From: Bacteroidota bacterium
GTDB taxonomy: Bacteria; Bacteroidota; Bacteroidia; Bacteroidales; F082
DNA: 42,032 nucleotides
Reading direction: 5' to 3'
Assembly (NCBI GenBank): GCA_023396415.1
Contig: JAEWWJ010000006.1
Location: 1 to 42,032, forward strand
Shown here: positions 27,186 to 35,426 of the stretch, one piece after another
Layout: each line of letters begins with the position of its first letter
Numbering within the stretch: the stretch's first letter is position 1
Program-made: the position numbers and the translations under genes
Notes under the pieces: model-generated
Database searches by the model: none
What the model saw: only the letters and a program-made list of their open reading frames with translations
What the model was told of the DNA's origin: nothing

Positions 27186-27263
27186 TGTAACTCGTTTTTA
27201 TCAAATCAAAATTCAGACATCTGCTATCGCAAACCTAATAAATTAGGTGCAAAAGCAATCCCT

Positions 27264-27293
27264 CAAAGATAAATTCAAAATGCCAATTATCAA
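27264..27293 (-). promoter_or_regulatory. Bacteroidetes-type promoter of the histidine kinase block
   Basis: On the - strand, TTG (27293-27291) is separated by 19 nt from TATCTTTG (27271-27264), a complete TTG-N19-TAnnTTTG match. The expected 5' leader to the ATG at 27185 is about 70 nt. The promoter is divergent from the tRNA-Gln promoter. Confidence 0.65.
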
Positions 27294-27400
27294 AATAAAA
27301 ATCCGGGCCACTATTTTCATATCTAACTGCACGGGCAGCACACCAGAAAAAGCCTGATTAAGAGACTGTAAAAAATAGTTGTGAAAAAAATGATTTGGGC

Positions 27401-27432
27401 TTGCAAGATTTAAAATTCTTTTTCTATTTTTG
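27401..27432 (+). promoter_or_regulatory. Promoter of tRNA-Gln
   Basis: TTG (27401-27403), 21 nt spacer and TATTTTTG (27425-27432) match TTG-N17-23-TAnnTTTG. The tRNA begins 25 nt after the -7 element, leaving a short 5' leader for RNase P. Confidence 0.6.
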
Positions 27433-27457
27433 CAGCCCGTTTCAACAAGTGAAACAT

Positions 27458-27528
27458 TGTCCAATGGTGTAACGGTAGCACTGCAGATTTTGGTTCTGCC
27501 TGTCTAGGTTCGAATCCTGGTTGGACAA
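27458..27528 (+). tRNA. tRNA-Gln (anticodon UUG)
   Basis: This is a cloverleaf of about 71 nt. The acceptor arms TGTCCAA (27458-27464) and TTGGACA (27521-27527) pair fully. The D arm contains GTAACGGTAGCAC. The anticodon stem GCAGA/TCTGC encloses the loop TTTTGGT with anticodon TTG at 27490-27492, reading CAA/CAG Gln codons. The T arm has GGTTCGAATCC. The 3' CCA is not encoded (the sequence continues ACAT), so CCA must be added by a nucleotidyltransferase. It stands alone between the kinase block and rimP, with its own promoter and terminator. Confidence 0.95.
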
Positions 27529-27534
27529 CATTTA

Positions 27535-27567
27535 AAACCTGATACGTTTTAGTAGCAGGTTTTTTTG
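27535..27567 (+). terminator. Rho-independent terminator of tRNA-Gln
   Basis: AAACCTG (27535-27541) pairs perfectly with CAGGTTT (27556-27562), followed by further T residues. It lies 7 nt after the tRNA end. Confidence 0.8.
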
Positions 27568-27660
27568 TTTACTGCCTTTGGTTGTAGCTCAATCCACTGA
27601 TTAAAAAATCATTGGGCAAGAATTACAACAAAATGCAGCAACGCTTTTGGTAAATTTTTA

Positions 27661-27668
27661 TATCTTTG
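27661..27668 (+). promoter_or_regulatory. -7 promoter element of the rimP-nusA-infB operon (TATCTTTG)
   Basis: TATCTTTG matches TAnnTTTG exactly. Transcription would start near 27675, giving a leader of about 70 nt that contains the hairpin at 27694-27725. The only nearby TTTTG is 11 nt upstream, too close for a normal -33. The 27568-27660 stretch between the tRNA terminator and this site shows nothing else. Confidence 0.5.
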
Positions 27669-27693
27669 CAAGGTTTTTGCGGGGAGATAATAA

Positions 27694-27725
27694 GAGCTGA
27701 GGGGGCAAAGGTCCCCTTTTTCTTT
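27694..27725 (+). promoter_or_regulatory. Terminator-like hairpin in the rimP leader (possible attenuator)
   Basis: AGGGG (27700-27704) pairs with CCCCT (27713-27717) around an 8-nt loop, and flanking AAG/CTT may extend the stem. Five T residues follow at 27717-27721 and then CTTT. It has the form of an intrinsic terminator placed between promoter and first gene. NusA, encoded in this operon, acts on such hairpins, so feedback attenuation is plausible. Confidence 0.5.
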
Positions 27726-27742
27726 ATAAAATATTTTATTAA

Positions 27743-28207
27743 ATGATTGATAAAGAGTTAGTTAAAGAATGGGTAAACGAATTGCTGGACGGCACTGATC
27801 GTTTTTTAGTTGATGTTGCCATCAAAAATGACGACTTAATTCTCGTTTTTTTAGATTCCGACACCGCATTAACCATTGAACATTGTGTTGAAGTGAGCCG
27901 ACATATTGAAAGCAAACTCAATCGCGATGAAGAAGATTATGAACTCAGGGTTTCCTCCTCCGGATTAGACCATCCGTTAACGTTGATACGTCAATTTGTG
28001 AAAAATATTGGAAGGGAAATTCGTTTTGAGATGAATGACGGTAGCCATTTGCACGGAAAAATAATCGCCGCAGATGACAAAAACCTCAACATTGAGCTTA
28101 TCATAGAGAAAAAACGAAAAAAAATAAAAGAACAATCCACTGCCGGTACCATGATCATCGCCTACGATGACATCAAGGAGGCCTGGCCTGTAATAAGTTT
28201 CAATTAA
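27743..28207 (+). CDS. rimP: Ribosome maturation factor RimP
   Basis: This 154-residue protein is needed for late maturation of the 30S subunit. The N-terminal alpha/beta domain shows 'IEHCVEVSRHIESKLN' and the family signature 'YELRVSSSGLDHPLT', equivalent to 'YxLEVSSPGLdRPL'. The C-terminal Sm-like domain follows ('IGREIRFEMNDG...GKIIAADDKNLNIEL'), ending 'IAYDDIKEAWPVISF'. The order rimP-nusA-infB is conserved across bacteria and supports the call. It is separated from nusA by 19 nt. Its leader carries a terminator-like hairpin. Confidence 0.96.
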   Translation: MIDKELVKEWVNELLDGTDRFLVDVAIKNDDLILVFLDSDTALTIEHCVEVSRHIESKLNRDEEDYELRVSSSGLDHPLTLIRQFVKNIGREIRFEMNDGSHLHGKIIAADDKNLNIELIIEKKRKKIKEQSTAGTMIIAYDDIKEAWPVISFN

Positions 28208-28226
28208 TCAACACATTATATTCCAG

Positions 28227-29462
28227 ATGGACAGTATAAACTTAGTAGAAAGTTTTTCGGAGTTTAAAGAGTTTAAAAACATTGACCGTGAGCGGATGAT
28301 GCGCATCCTCGAAGATGTGTTTCGTTCTATGTTGGTGAAAAAGTATGGTTCCGACGAGAATTTCGACATCATTGTAAACATTGACAAGGGTGATTTGGAA
28401 ATTTGGCACAACCGCGAAATTGTTGAAGACGGTGCCCTTGAAGACGCTACTTCGCAAATTGCACTCTCCGATGCCATTAAAATTGAACCCGATTTTGAAG
28501 TGGGTGAAGAGGTTTCTGAGTCCATCAGCATCAGCGACTTTGGTCGTCGCGAAATTTTAACTATCCGACAAAGCCTCGTATCCAAGATCTTAGAATACGA
28601 AAAAGACAATGTTTATCAAAAATATAAAGACAAGGTAGGGGAGGTCATCACCGGTGAAGTTTACCAAGTATGGCGCCGCGAAATTCTTGTTTTAGATGAT
28701 GAAGGCATTGAGCTGATGTTGCCCAAACAAGAGCAAATCCCTGCAGATTTCTATCGCAAAGGCGATACCCTCAGAGCGGTAGTGCTAAAGGTAGAAATGC
28801 GCAACAACAACCCGCAAATCATTCTTTCGCGTACTTCTGAAATATTTTTACAACGCCTCATCGAAGCAGAGGTGCCCGAGGTTTTTGATGGCTTGATTAC
28901 CATTCGACGCATTGTGCGCGAACCCGGTCAAAGAGCCAAAATTGCGGTTGAATCCTACGACGACCGTATTGATCCCGTTGGTGCTTGTGTTGGAATGAAA
29001 GGTTCGCGTATTCATGGCATTGTTCGTGAGTTGCGCAACGAAAATATTGATGTCATCAACTATACCACCAACTCTAACCTATTTATTAATAGGTCGTTAA
29101 GTCCTGCAAAAATTACATCTATTCACCTTGACGAAGAAAATAAACGTGCCGAAGTGTTTATGAAACCCGATCAAGTGAGTCTCGCTATCGGAAAAGGTGG
29201 TTTCAATATTAAGCTGGCAGGTAAGCTCACCGGCTACGAAATTGATGTGTATCGAGATACTGATGTTGATTCGGAAGATGTTGATTTGATTGAGTTTACA
29301 GATGAAATTGATGAATGGATCATCGAAAAGTTCAAAACAATTGGCTGCGATACCGCTAAAAGCGTTCTCGAACTCAGTGTAGAAGAACTGGAAAAGAGAA
29401 CCGACCTCGAAATTGAAACCATTTTGGAGGTCATTAGAATCTTAAAAGCTGAGTTTGAATAA
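28227..29462 (+). CDS. nusA: Transcription termination/antitermination protein NusA
   Basis: This 411-residue protein has an N-terminal RNA-polymerase-binding domain (1-125) and an S1 domain (about 130-200, 'GEVITGEVYQVWRREILVLD'). KH1 has 'GACVGMKGSRIHGIVREL' and KH2 has 'SLAIGKGGFNIKLAGKLTG'. The long acidic repeats of the E. coli C-terminus are missing, as in many non-proteobacterial NusA proteins, but a short helical tail follows ('TAKSVLELSVEELEKRT'). It binds paused RNA polymerase and nascent RNA, affecting pausing, termination and antitermination. It lies between rimP and infB in one transcript. Confidence 0.97.
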   Translation: MDSINLVESFSEFKEFKNIDRERMMRILEDVFRSMLVKKYGSDENFDIIVNIDKGDLEIWHNREIVEDGALEDATSQIALSDAIKIEPDFEVGEEVSESISISDFGRREILTIRQSLVSKILEYEKDNVYQKYKDKVGEVITGEVYQVWRREILVLDDEGIELMLPKQEQIPADFYRKGDTLRAVVLKVEMRNNNPQIILSRTSEIFLQRLIEAEVPEVFDGLITIRRIVREPGQRAKIAVESYDDRIDPVGACVGMKGSRIHGIVRELRNENIDVINYTTNSNLFINRSLSPAKITSIHLDEENKRAEVFMKPDQVSLAIGKGGFNIKLAGKLTGYEIDVYRDTDVDSEDVDLIEFTDEIDEWIIEKFKTIGCDTAKSVLELSVEELEKRTDLEIETILEVIRILKAEFE

Positions 29463-29513
29463 AATCCATATTTTTGCACTTTGTTATCAAAAATTAAAAA
29501 CTTTATCCTGATT

Positions 29514-32500
29514 ATGTCCGAAGGCGCATCAACAGTTCGTTTAAGTAAAGCAGCCAGAGAGTTCAACGTTGGTACAGGTACAATCGTTGAGTTCCTCTCC
29601 AAAAAGGGACATCAGATTGACCCCAATCCCAACACCAAGCTCAGTCCTGAAATGTACACCATGCTTGTGAAGGAGTATCAAAAAGAAAAACAAGTGAAAG
29701 AAGTTTCACAAAAGTTAGGAATTGAATACTCAGGGCGGAAAACCATCACGGCTGATGAGGTGGTCAAAAATGAAAACATCGAAGACGATGAGTATGAACC
29801 GGATGAGGTGCTTTTCAAAAATATTCAATCGAATATAATTGAAAAGAAAGCTTTTGTGGATCAAAAACCTAAGGCTAAAGCAGTTGAATCTGTTCCGGAG
29901 CGTCAAGTGGAGCCAGAAGAAGAACCAAAAGCGGCTGTAAAGCCCGAACCGGTGCCTGTAGTGGAGGCCGCAATTGAGAAAGTGCCTGAATCTGATCCAA
30001 AACCCGAACCGGAGCCAAAACCCGTTCCTGAGGCCAAAGAAGAAGTGACAGCACCACCCGTTGAAGAAGGAGTTAAACCGGAGGCAGTGTTGCCGCCTGT
30101 GGTTGATGAATCACAAAAAGTTGAGACGGAAAAGCCTCTTGTTGAACCTGCTGCCACCGTTACCAAAGAAAACAAAAAGGAAATCACCTACACTCCTGTT
30201 GTTCCATCTGATGGAACATCGGCTGCTGACGGTGAGTTGAAAATTCTTGGACATATTGATCTCAGTACGCTGAACCTCAAAACCAAGCCCGAGCGTAAAA
30301 CCAAGGCGCAACGCAAGCAAGAAGACGATGACCGCAAGGCCAAAGAGAAACTCGCCACCCAACCAAAAGTTGCTGCAAAACCCGCCGCCGCCCCAACTCC
30401 TGCGCCTGTAGCTCCTGCTGTCGAATCGAAAGTGCCTGAAGAGCCGACTAAACCGGAGGCTCCTGAGATAAAGTATGATGAGGAAAACAGACCCATCAAC
30501 TTTATGCGTACAGAGGTGCGCAAATTGGAAGGTGTTAAAATTCTGGATAAGATCGTACTTCCCGAAGAACGAAAAAATAAAGCCAAGCCTGTAGCTTCCT
30601 CATCGGAAGACAAGCTTTCAGCTGCGCAGAAGAAAAAGAAACGTAAGAGAATTAAAAATAAGGATCAGGCACCTACCACACCAAGCGCAGCAGGCCAAGC
30701 ACCTCAAGGGCAAGGAACTGCTCAAGGTGGTCAACAGCAAGGGCAACGCCCACCTTATGGACAGCAGAACCGTCCGACCGGACAAGCTAGCGGTGCACAG
30801 CGCGATCCTAAAAAAGGAAAAGCATCCCAGCCACCTGCACGAAGAGATGAAAAGGTAGAACTGACTGAAGAGCAAATCCAAAAACAAATTCGTGAAACGC
30901 TGGCCCGACTTACCCCACAAGGTAAATCCAAGACATCGAAACACAAACGCCAAAAACGTGAAGCCTACACCCATAACCAAGCCGAGGAGATGGCAAGGCA
31001 GGAGCAGGAGAAGTCAACACTCAAGGTAACGGAATTTGTTACCGCTAACGAGTTGGCTACCATGATGAATGTCCCTGTTATCAAGGTTATCTCTACTTGC
31101 ATGAGCCTTGGAATGGCGGTTTCTATCAACCAGCGTCTTGATGCTGAAACTTTATCGCTCGTTGCCGAAGAGTTTGGTTTTAATGTTGAATTTATCAGCC
31201 ATGAGTTGCAAGATTCTTTGGCTCATGTTGAAGAAATTGACTTACCCGAAGATCAGGTCGAACGTGCACCTATCGTTACAGTAATGGGGCATGTGGATCA
31301 TGGTAAGACTTTGCTTCTCGACTATATCCGCAAGTCGAATGTAGTGGCCGGTGAGGCTGGTGGTATTACCCAACACGTTGGAGCTTATGAAGTTTATGGC
31401 GAAAGTGGACGGAAAATAACTTTCCTCGACACTCCCGGTCACGAAGCTTTTACGGCCATGCGTGCACGCGGTGCTAAGGTTACCGACGTCGCTATTATTG
31501 TAATTGCTGCTGATGACAGCGTGATGCCGCAAACCAAGGAGGCCATTAACCATGCGCAAGCAGCAGGCGTTCCTATCGTTTTCGCTTTTAATAAAATTGA
31601 TAAGCCTACTGCCAATCCTGAAAAGATTCGCGAACAGCTGGCCAATATGAACATCCTTGTCGAAGATTGGGGTGGAAAATACCAAAGTCAAGAAGTCTCG
31701 GCAAAATCGGGGATCGGAATTGAATCCCTTCTTGAAAAAGTTTTGCTCGAGGCCGAAATTCTTGATCTGAAAGGTAATCCTAAAAAGTCAGCGCGCGGAA
31801 CAGTGCTTGAATCTTCCTTAGACAAGGGCCGTGGTTATGTAGCTAAAATTCTGATTCAAGACGGGTCCCTCAAACAAGGCGACATCGTGTTGGCCGGTTC
31901 GGTTTATGGCAAGGTGAAAGCCATGTTCAACGAACGCAACGCCTCTATTAAAGTTGCCGGACCTTCAACACCAACATTGCTGCTCGGTTTGAACGGTGCT
32001 CCTCAAGCTGGTGATACGTTTGTGGTGATGAATGATGAAAAGGAAGTGAAAAATGTAGCTGCACGTCGTCAACAATTGCAACGTGAGCAAGGTCTCAGAA
32101 CACAAAAACACATCACACTTGATGAAATTGGCCGTCGTATTGCTATTGGCGACTTTAAGGAACTCAACCTCATCGTGAAGGCCGATGTGGATGGCTCGTC
32201 GGAGGCACTCTCAGATTCGCTCCTCCAGCTTTCCACCAATGAGGTGCAAGTAAATGTCATCCATAAATCAGTAGGTGCCATCACCGAATCGGATATTATG
32301 CTGGCATCAGCTTCCAACGCCATCGTTTTGGGCTTCCAGGTACGCCCTACCTTGCAAGCGCGTAAACTTGCTGAGGTTGAGGAGATTGATATTCGCTTGT
32401 ATTCGATTATCTATACTGCTATCGAAGAAATAAAATCGGCAATCGAAGGAATGTTATCGCCGGTGATTGAAGAAGTTATCACTTGTAACATCGAAATCAG

Positions 32501-32768
32501 AGAGGTCTTTAGAATCACTAAAGTGGGAACTATCGCCGGATGTATGGTGTTGGACGGAAAAGTTAATCGCCATACCAGAATACGAGTGATACGTGATGGT
32601 ATTGTGATTCATACCGGCACTTTAGGTTCGCTGAAACGCTTCAAAGACGATGTGAAAGAAGTTTCGGCCGGCTATGAATGTGGATTGAATATAGATGGGT
32701 TCAACGATATTAAAATTGGTGATATCATCGAAGGTTATGCTGAAAAAGAAGTAGTAAGAAAGTTATAA
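29514..32768 (+). CDS. infB: Translation initiation factor IF-2
   Basis: The start ATG is placed at 29514 (1,084 residues), because the frame upstream to 29481 adds only a short unconserved stretch and 29514 gives the usual 'MSEGASTVRLSKAAREFNVG' N-terminus. A long low-complexity Pro/Glu/Lys/Ala linker (about 110-400) and a Gly/Gln-rich stretch precede the IF-2 core. The G domain carries G1 'GHVDHGKT', switch 1 'AGGITQHVGAYEV', 'DTPGHEAF' and 'NKIDKP'. Domain II, domain III and the fMet-tRNA-binding C-terminal domain ('NRHTRIRVIRDG') follow. IF-2 is a GTPase that places initiator tRNA on the 30S subunit. A TATTTTTG at 29469-29476 may give extra transcription. Confidence 0.97.
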   Translation: MSEGASTVRLSKAAREFNVGTGTIVEFLSKKGHQIDPNPNTKLSPEMYTMLVKEYQKEKQVKEVSQKLGIEYSGRKTITADEVVKNENIEDDEYEPDEVLFKNIQSNIIEKKAFVDQKPKAKAVESVPERQVEPEEEPKAAVKPEPVPVVEAAIEKVPESDPKPEPEPKPVPEAKEEVTAPPVEEGVKPEAVLPPVVDESQKVETEKPLVEPAATVTKENKKEITYTPVVPSDGTSAADGELKILGHIDLSTLNLKTKPERKTKAQRKQEDDDRKAKEKLATQPKVAAKPAAAPTPAPVAPAVESKVPEEPTKPEAPEIKYDEENRPINFMRTEVRKLEGVKILDKIVLPEERKNKAKPVASSSEDKLSAAQKKKKRKRIKNKDQAPTTPSAAGQAPQGQGTAQGGQQQGQRPPYGQQNRPTGQASGAQRDPKKGKASQPPARRDEKVELTEEQIQKQIRETLARLTPQGKSKTSKHKRQKREAYTHNQAEEMARQEQEKSTLKVTEFVTANELATMMNVPVIKVISTCMSLGMAVSINQRLDAETLSLVAEEFGFNVEFISHELQDSLAHVEEIDLPEDQVERAPIVTVMGHVDHGKTLLLDYIRKSNVVAGEAGGITQHVGAYEVYGESGRKITFLDTPGHEAFTAMRARGAKVTDVAIIVIAADDSVMPQTKEAINHAQAAGVPIVFAFNKIDKPTANPEKIREQLANMNILVEDWGGKYQSQEVSAKSGIGIESLLEKVLLEAEILDLKGNPKKSARGTVLESSLDKGRGYVAKILIQDGSLKQGDIVLAGSVYGKVKAMFNERNASIKVAGPSTPTLLLGLNGAPQAGDTFVVMNDEKEVKNVAARRQQLQREQGLRTQKHITLDEIGRRIAIGDFKELNLIVKADVDGSSEALSDSLLQLSTNEVQVNVIHKSVGAITESDIMLASASNAIVLGFQVRPTLQARKLAEVEEIDIRLYSIIYTAIEEIKSAIEGMLSPVIEEVITCNIEIREVFRITKVGTIAGCMVLDGKVNRHTRIRVIRDGIVIHTGTLGSLKRFKDDVKEVSAGYECGLNIDGFNDIKIGDIIEGYAEKEVVRKL

Positions 32769-32830
32769 TCTTATCTTGATTTCTTGAACTTAGTGATTCA
32801 ATGATATTTTTCATTGCTTTTAAATAAATA

Positions 32831-32859
32831 ACAAACCCCATCATGGGGTTTTGTTTTTT
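32831..32859 (+). terminator. Rho-independent terminator of rimP-nusA-infB
   Basis: AACCCC pairs with GGGGTT around the loop ATCAT (32834-32850). One-base-bulged extension ACA/TGT and the run TTTTTT (32854-32859) follow. It separates infB from the hyp genes. Confidence 0.8.
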
Positions 32860-32869
32860 AGGGGAGGAG

Positions 32870-32897
32870 TTGAACCAGCCATTTTTGTTTATTTTTG
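32870..32897 (+). promoter_or_regulatory. Promoter of hypCDE
   Basis: TTG (32870-32872), 17 nt spacer and TATTTTTG (32890-32897) match TTG-N17-23-TAnnTTTG. The -7 element ends 17 nt before the hypC ATG at 32915, so the mRNA leader is very short. Confidence 0.6.
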
Positions 32898-32914
32898 ACC
32901 TAAATAAAAAGACG

Positions 32915-33184
32915 ATGTGTTTAAGTATCCCTGCGAAGATTGAATCCATTGATGGCGAAATGGCCATTTGTTCCATAGGCGAAGTGAGTTGTAATGCCAG
33001 CCTACAAATGCTGGATATCAATGATATACAGCCCGGTGATTATGTTTTACTGCATACCGGTTTTGCCCTTCAAAAAATAAGTAAGGAAGAAGCGGAGGCC
33101 ACCCTTACCCTTTTTGATGAGTTTGAAGCCTTCAACGAGATGCTTGACACGGAAGAGCAAGAGAAAAACCAAAGAATAGTTTAA
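32915..33184 (+). CDS. hypC: Hydrogenase maturation chaperone HypC
   Basis: The start at 32915 gives the invariant N-terminus 'MCLSIPAKI', with Cys2 that binds the iron ligand complex; earlier in-frame codons would bury Cys2 and precede the promoter. The protein is 89 residues and has the OB-type core 'GDYVLLHTGFALQKIS'. HypC forms a complex with HypD that carries the Fe(CN)2CO group and delivers it to the large subunit of [NiFe]-hydrogenase. It is the first gene of hypC-hypD-hypE, 11 nt before hypD. Confidence 0.95.
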   Translation: MCLSIPAKIESIDGEMAICSIGEVSCNASLQMLDINDIQPGDYVLLHTGFALQKISKEEAEATLTLFDEFEAFNEMLDTEEQEKNQRIV

Positions 33185-33195
33185 CGCTGTCTGCT

Positions 33196-34278
33196 ATGCA
33201 ATACATTGACGAGTACCGCGACAAAGAAAAAGTAATTTCACTGTCCAACAGGATTCACTTTGAGTCGAAAAGCCCTATGCGCATCATGGAGGTTTGTGGC
33301 GGACACACCATGGCCATTCAGCGTTTTGCGATACCGGCAATCCTTCCGGAGCATATCCGGTTGGTTTCCGGTCCGGGATGCCCCGTTTGCGTAACCGATC
33401 GTGCCTATATTGACAAAGCCATCGCCTACAGCCGTCTGCCTGAGGTGATTATTGCAACTTATGGCGACCTCATACGGGTTCCGGGATCAACATCCACCTT
33501 AGATCGCGAAAAAGCAGCCGGTGCCGACATCCGTATCGTGTATTCTATCCTCGATGCTTTAACCATTGCCAAAACCAATCGGAAGAAAAAAGTCGTCTTT
33601 CTCGGCATCGGTTTCGAAACTACCGCACCCGGAAGCGCTGCCGGAATTGTCAAAGCGCAGATGGCCGGTCTTTTTAATTTTTTTGTTTTCAGCGCACACA
33701 AAATCATGCCACCGCCTATGGCAGCCCTCATTGATCAAGGAGTAAAAATTGACGGATATATCGGGCCGGGTCACGTGAGTACCATCACCGGAACGGCCAT
33801 GTACAGCTTCATCCCTGAAAAATACAAGTTGGGGGTTGTCGTCAGCGGTTTTGAACCGCTTGACATTTTGCAATCCATTTATATGCTTGTGCTTCAGCAT
33901 GAACGTGGTGAGCCTAAAGTTGAAATCCAATACACCCGAACGGTGAAAGCCGAAGGCAACGCCAAAGCCCTCGAACTGCTTGACGAAGTATTTGAGTTGC
34001 GCGACGACTGGTGGCGCGGTTTAGGTGTTTTGCCCAAAAGCGGCATGGCCATCAAGGAAAAATATAAAAATTTCGATGCCGAAGCTATGATCGCGGTTGA
34101 TGTAGAACCCACAAGAGCCGATAAAGGTTGTATCTGTGGCAACATTCTTAAAGGTGTGGCTTCACCCAAAGACTGTAAACTCTTCGGAAAAGCTTGCACC
34201 CCTTCCGATCCCGTTGGTGCCTGCATGGTATCCAACGAAGGCGCTTGTGCTGCTTTTTACCGCTTCAACCAACAGTAA
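33196..34278 (+). CDS. hypD: Hydrogenase maturation protein HypD (Fe-S scaffold)
   Basis: This 360-residue protein assembles the Fe(CN)2CO unit together with HypC and HypE. Visible motifs are 'MEVCGGHTMAI' (Cys34), 'GPGCPVCVTD' (Cys62, Cys65), 'GIGFETTAPG' and 'GPGHVSTITG'. The C-terminal cysteine set 'GCICGNILKGVASPKDC' through 'GACMVSNEGAC' binds a [4Fe-4S] cluster. Length and all key cysteines agree with the family. It is cytoplasmic. The stop is followed by hypE after 2 nt, so the two are tightly coupled. Confidence 0.97.
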   Translation: MQYIDEYRDKEKVISLSNRIHFESKSPMRIMEVCGGHTMAIQRFAIPAILPEHIRLVSGPGCPVCVTDRAYIDKAIAYSRLPEVIIATYGDLIRVPGSTSTLDREKAAGADIRIVYSILDALTIAKTNRKKKVVFLGIGFETTAPGSAAGIVKAQMAGLFNFFVFSAHKIMPPPMAALIDQGVKIDGYIGPGHVSTITGTAMYSFIPEKYKLGVVVSGFEPLDILQSIYMLVLQHERGEPKVEIQYTRTVKAEGNAKALELLDEVFELRDDWWRGLGVLPKSGMAIKEKYKNFDAEAMIAVDVEPTRADKGCICGNILKGVASPKDCKLFGKACTPSDPVGACMVSNEGACAAFYRFNQQ

Positions 34279-34280
34279 TA

Positions 34281-35297
34281 ATGAAAAAAAATACACATAT
34301 CTTATTGGGTCATGGCAGTGGTGGGAGTCTTTCGCACCAATTGATTCGACAAATTTTTGTCAAAGCTTTTAAAAATCCTATATTGGATCAGCAAGGCGAT
34401 GCAGCCTTATTGTCGTTGGCTTCCGGTAGATTGGCTTTTACCACCGATTCGTATGTGGTTGATCCTTTGTTCTTTCCTGGTGGCGATATTGGCAAACTTG
34501 CCGTTGCCGGAACCGTGAACGACCTTTCTGTGGCAGGAGCTGTTCCCCTTTTTATCAGCGCGGCATTCATTATAGAGGAGGGCTTCTCTATTGAAACCCT
34601 CGAAAAGGTGGTTCAAAGCATGGCCGCTGAAGCCAAGAAGGCCGGAGTACAGATTGTTACCGGCGACACCAAAGTGGTGGAACGCGGAAAATGCGACAAG
34701 CTGTTTATCAACACTGCCGGAGTAGGCGAAATCACAGTTTCTCATGCCAAAGAAAAAGGAATCCACCAAATCAAAATAGGTGACAAACTCATCCTCAATG
34801 GCAGCCTCGGCGATCATGGTATGGCGGTGATGGCTGCCCGAAATGCCCTCAACCTGCACGCTCCTATTGATTCCGACTGCGCCAGTTTGAATCACCTTAT
34901 TCAAGCTGTGCAGCCCAATGAAGCCCTGCATTTCATGCGCGATGCCACAAGAGGTGGGCTTGCTACCGTTGTTGCCGAGCTGTGCGAAGGACAAAAATTT
35001 GGAATCAAGCTAATTGAAGATCAAATACCTGTGAAAGAAAGTGTTCGGGGAATTTGTGAGCTGCTGGGCTTCGATCCTTTGTATGTGGCCAACGAAGGCA
35101 AGGTTTTGATGGTGGTGGATGCCATTTATGCAGAAGATGTGCTTCAACAACTTAAAAAAAATCCTTTGGGCAAAGATGCTGCCATCATAGGTGAAATTGT
35201 TGGCGAACACCCTTCAAAAGCTTGGCTGCAAACAACTTATGGTGGTAACCGAATGGTAGATATGCTGGCAGGCGAACAGCTTCCGCGTATTTGTTAG
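34281..35297 (+). CDS. hypE: Hydrogenase maturation protein HypE (carbamoyl dehydratase)
   Basis: The start at 34281 gives 338 residues and the family N-terminus 'ILLGHGSGG'. An upstream start at 34194 would run deep into hypD and is rejected. Other motifs are 'FTTDSYVVDPLFFPGGDIG', 'VAGTVNDLSVAGA', 'IVTGDTKVVERG' and 'MRDATRGGLATV' of the PurM-like ATP-binding fold, and the invariant C-terminal 'PRIC' tail. Its terminal Cys carries the carbamoyl group from HypF, which is dehydrated to thiocyanate. HypF, HypA and HypB are not in the window, so they must be encoded elsewhere for this pathway to work. Confidence 0.97.
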   Translation: MKKNTHILLGHGSGGSLSHQLIRQIFVKAFKNPILDQQGDAALLSLASGRLAFTTDSYVVDPLFFPGGDIGKLAVAGTVNDLSVAGAVPLFISAAFIIEEGFSIETLEKVVQSMAAEAKKAGVQIVTGDTKVVERGKCDKLFINTAGVGEITVSHAKEKGIHQIKIGDKLILNGSLGDHGMAVMAARNALNLHAPIDSDCASLNHLIQAVQPNEALHFMRDATRGGLATVVAELCEGQKFGIKLIEDQIPVKESVRGICELLGFDPLYVANEGKVLMVVDAIYAEDVLQQLKKNPLGKDAAIIGEIVGEHPSKAWLQTTYGGNRMVDMLAGEQLPRIC

Positions 35298-35376
35298 AGA
35301 GATGATTTCATCAATATGTTTCTATTGTCGTAAGAAATGAAAATGATTCTCAATTGATGAAAATCCTATATAAACG

Positions 35377-35405
35377 CCAAATGCCCTCATAATGAAGGCA
35401 TTTGG
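35377..35405. terminator. Perfect 9-bp hairpin between convergent hypE and pepD
   Basis: CCAAATGCC (35377-35385) pairs with GGCATTTGG (35397-35405), and TCAT/ATGA can extend the stem. It lies between two converging genes. The T-tract is weak on both strands, so it may be a bidirectional terminator or an mRNA 3' stabiliser. Confidence 0.6.
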
Positions 35406-35426
35406 TATCAATTCTAAATAAATTCT

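Noticed and set aside
29903..30187. Long open frame opposite the IF-2 N-terminal linker
   Set aside because: It is low-complexity Gly/Ser/Thr output from the antisense of a Pro/Glu/Lys-rich coding region, with no homology or start signal.
34194..34280. Upstream start for hypE at 34194
   Set aside because: It would overlap hypD by 85 nt and add unconserved residues; ATG 34281 gives the family N-terminus.
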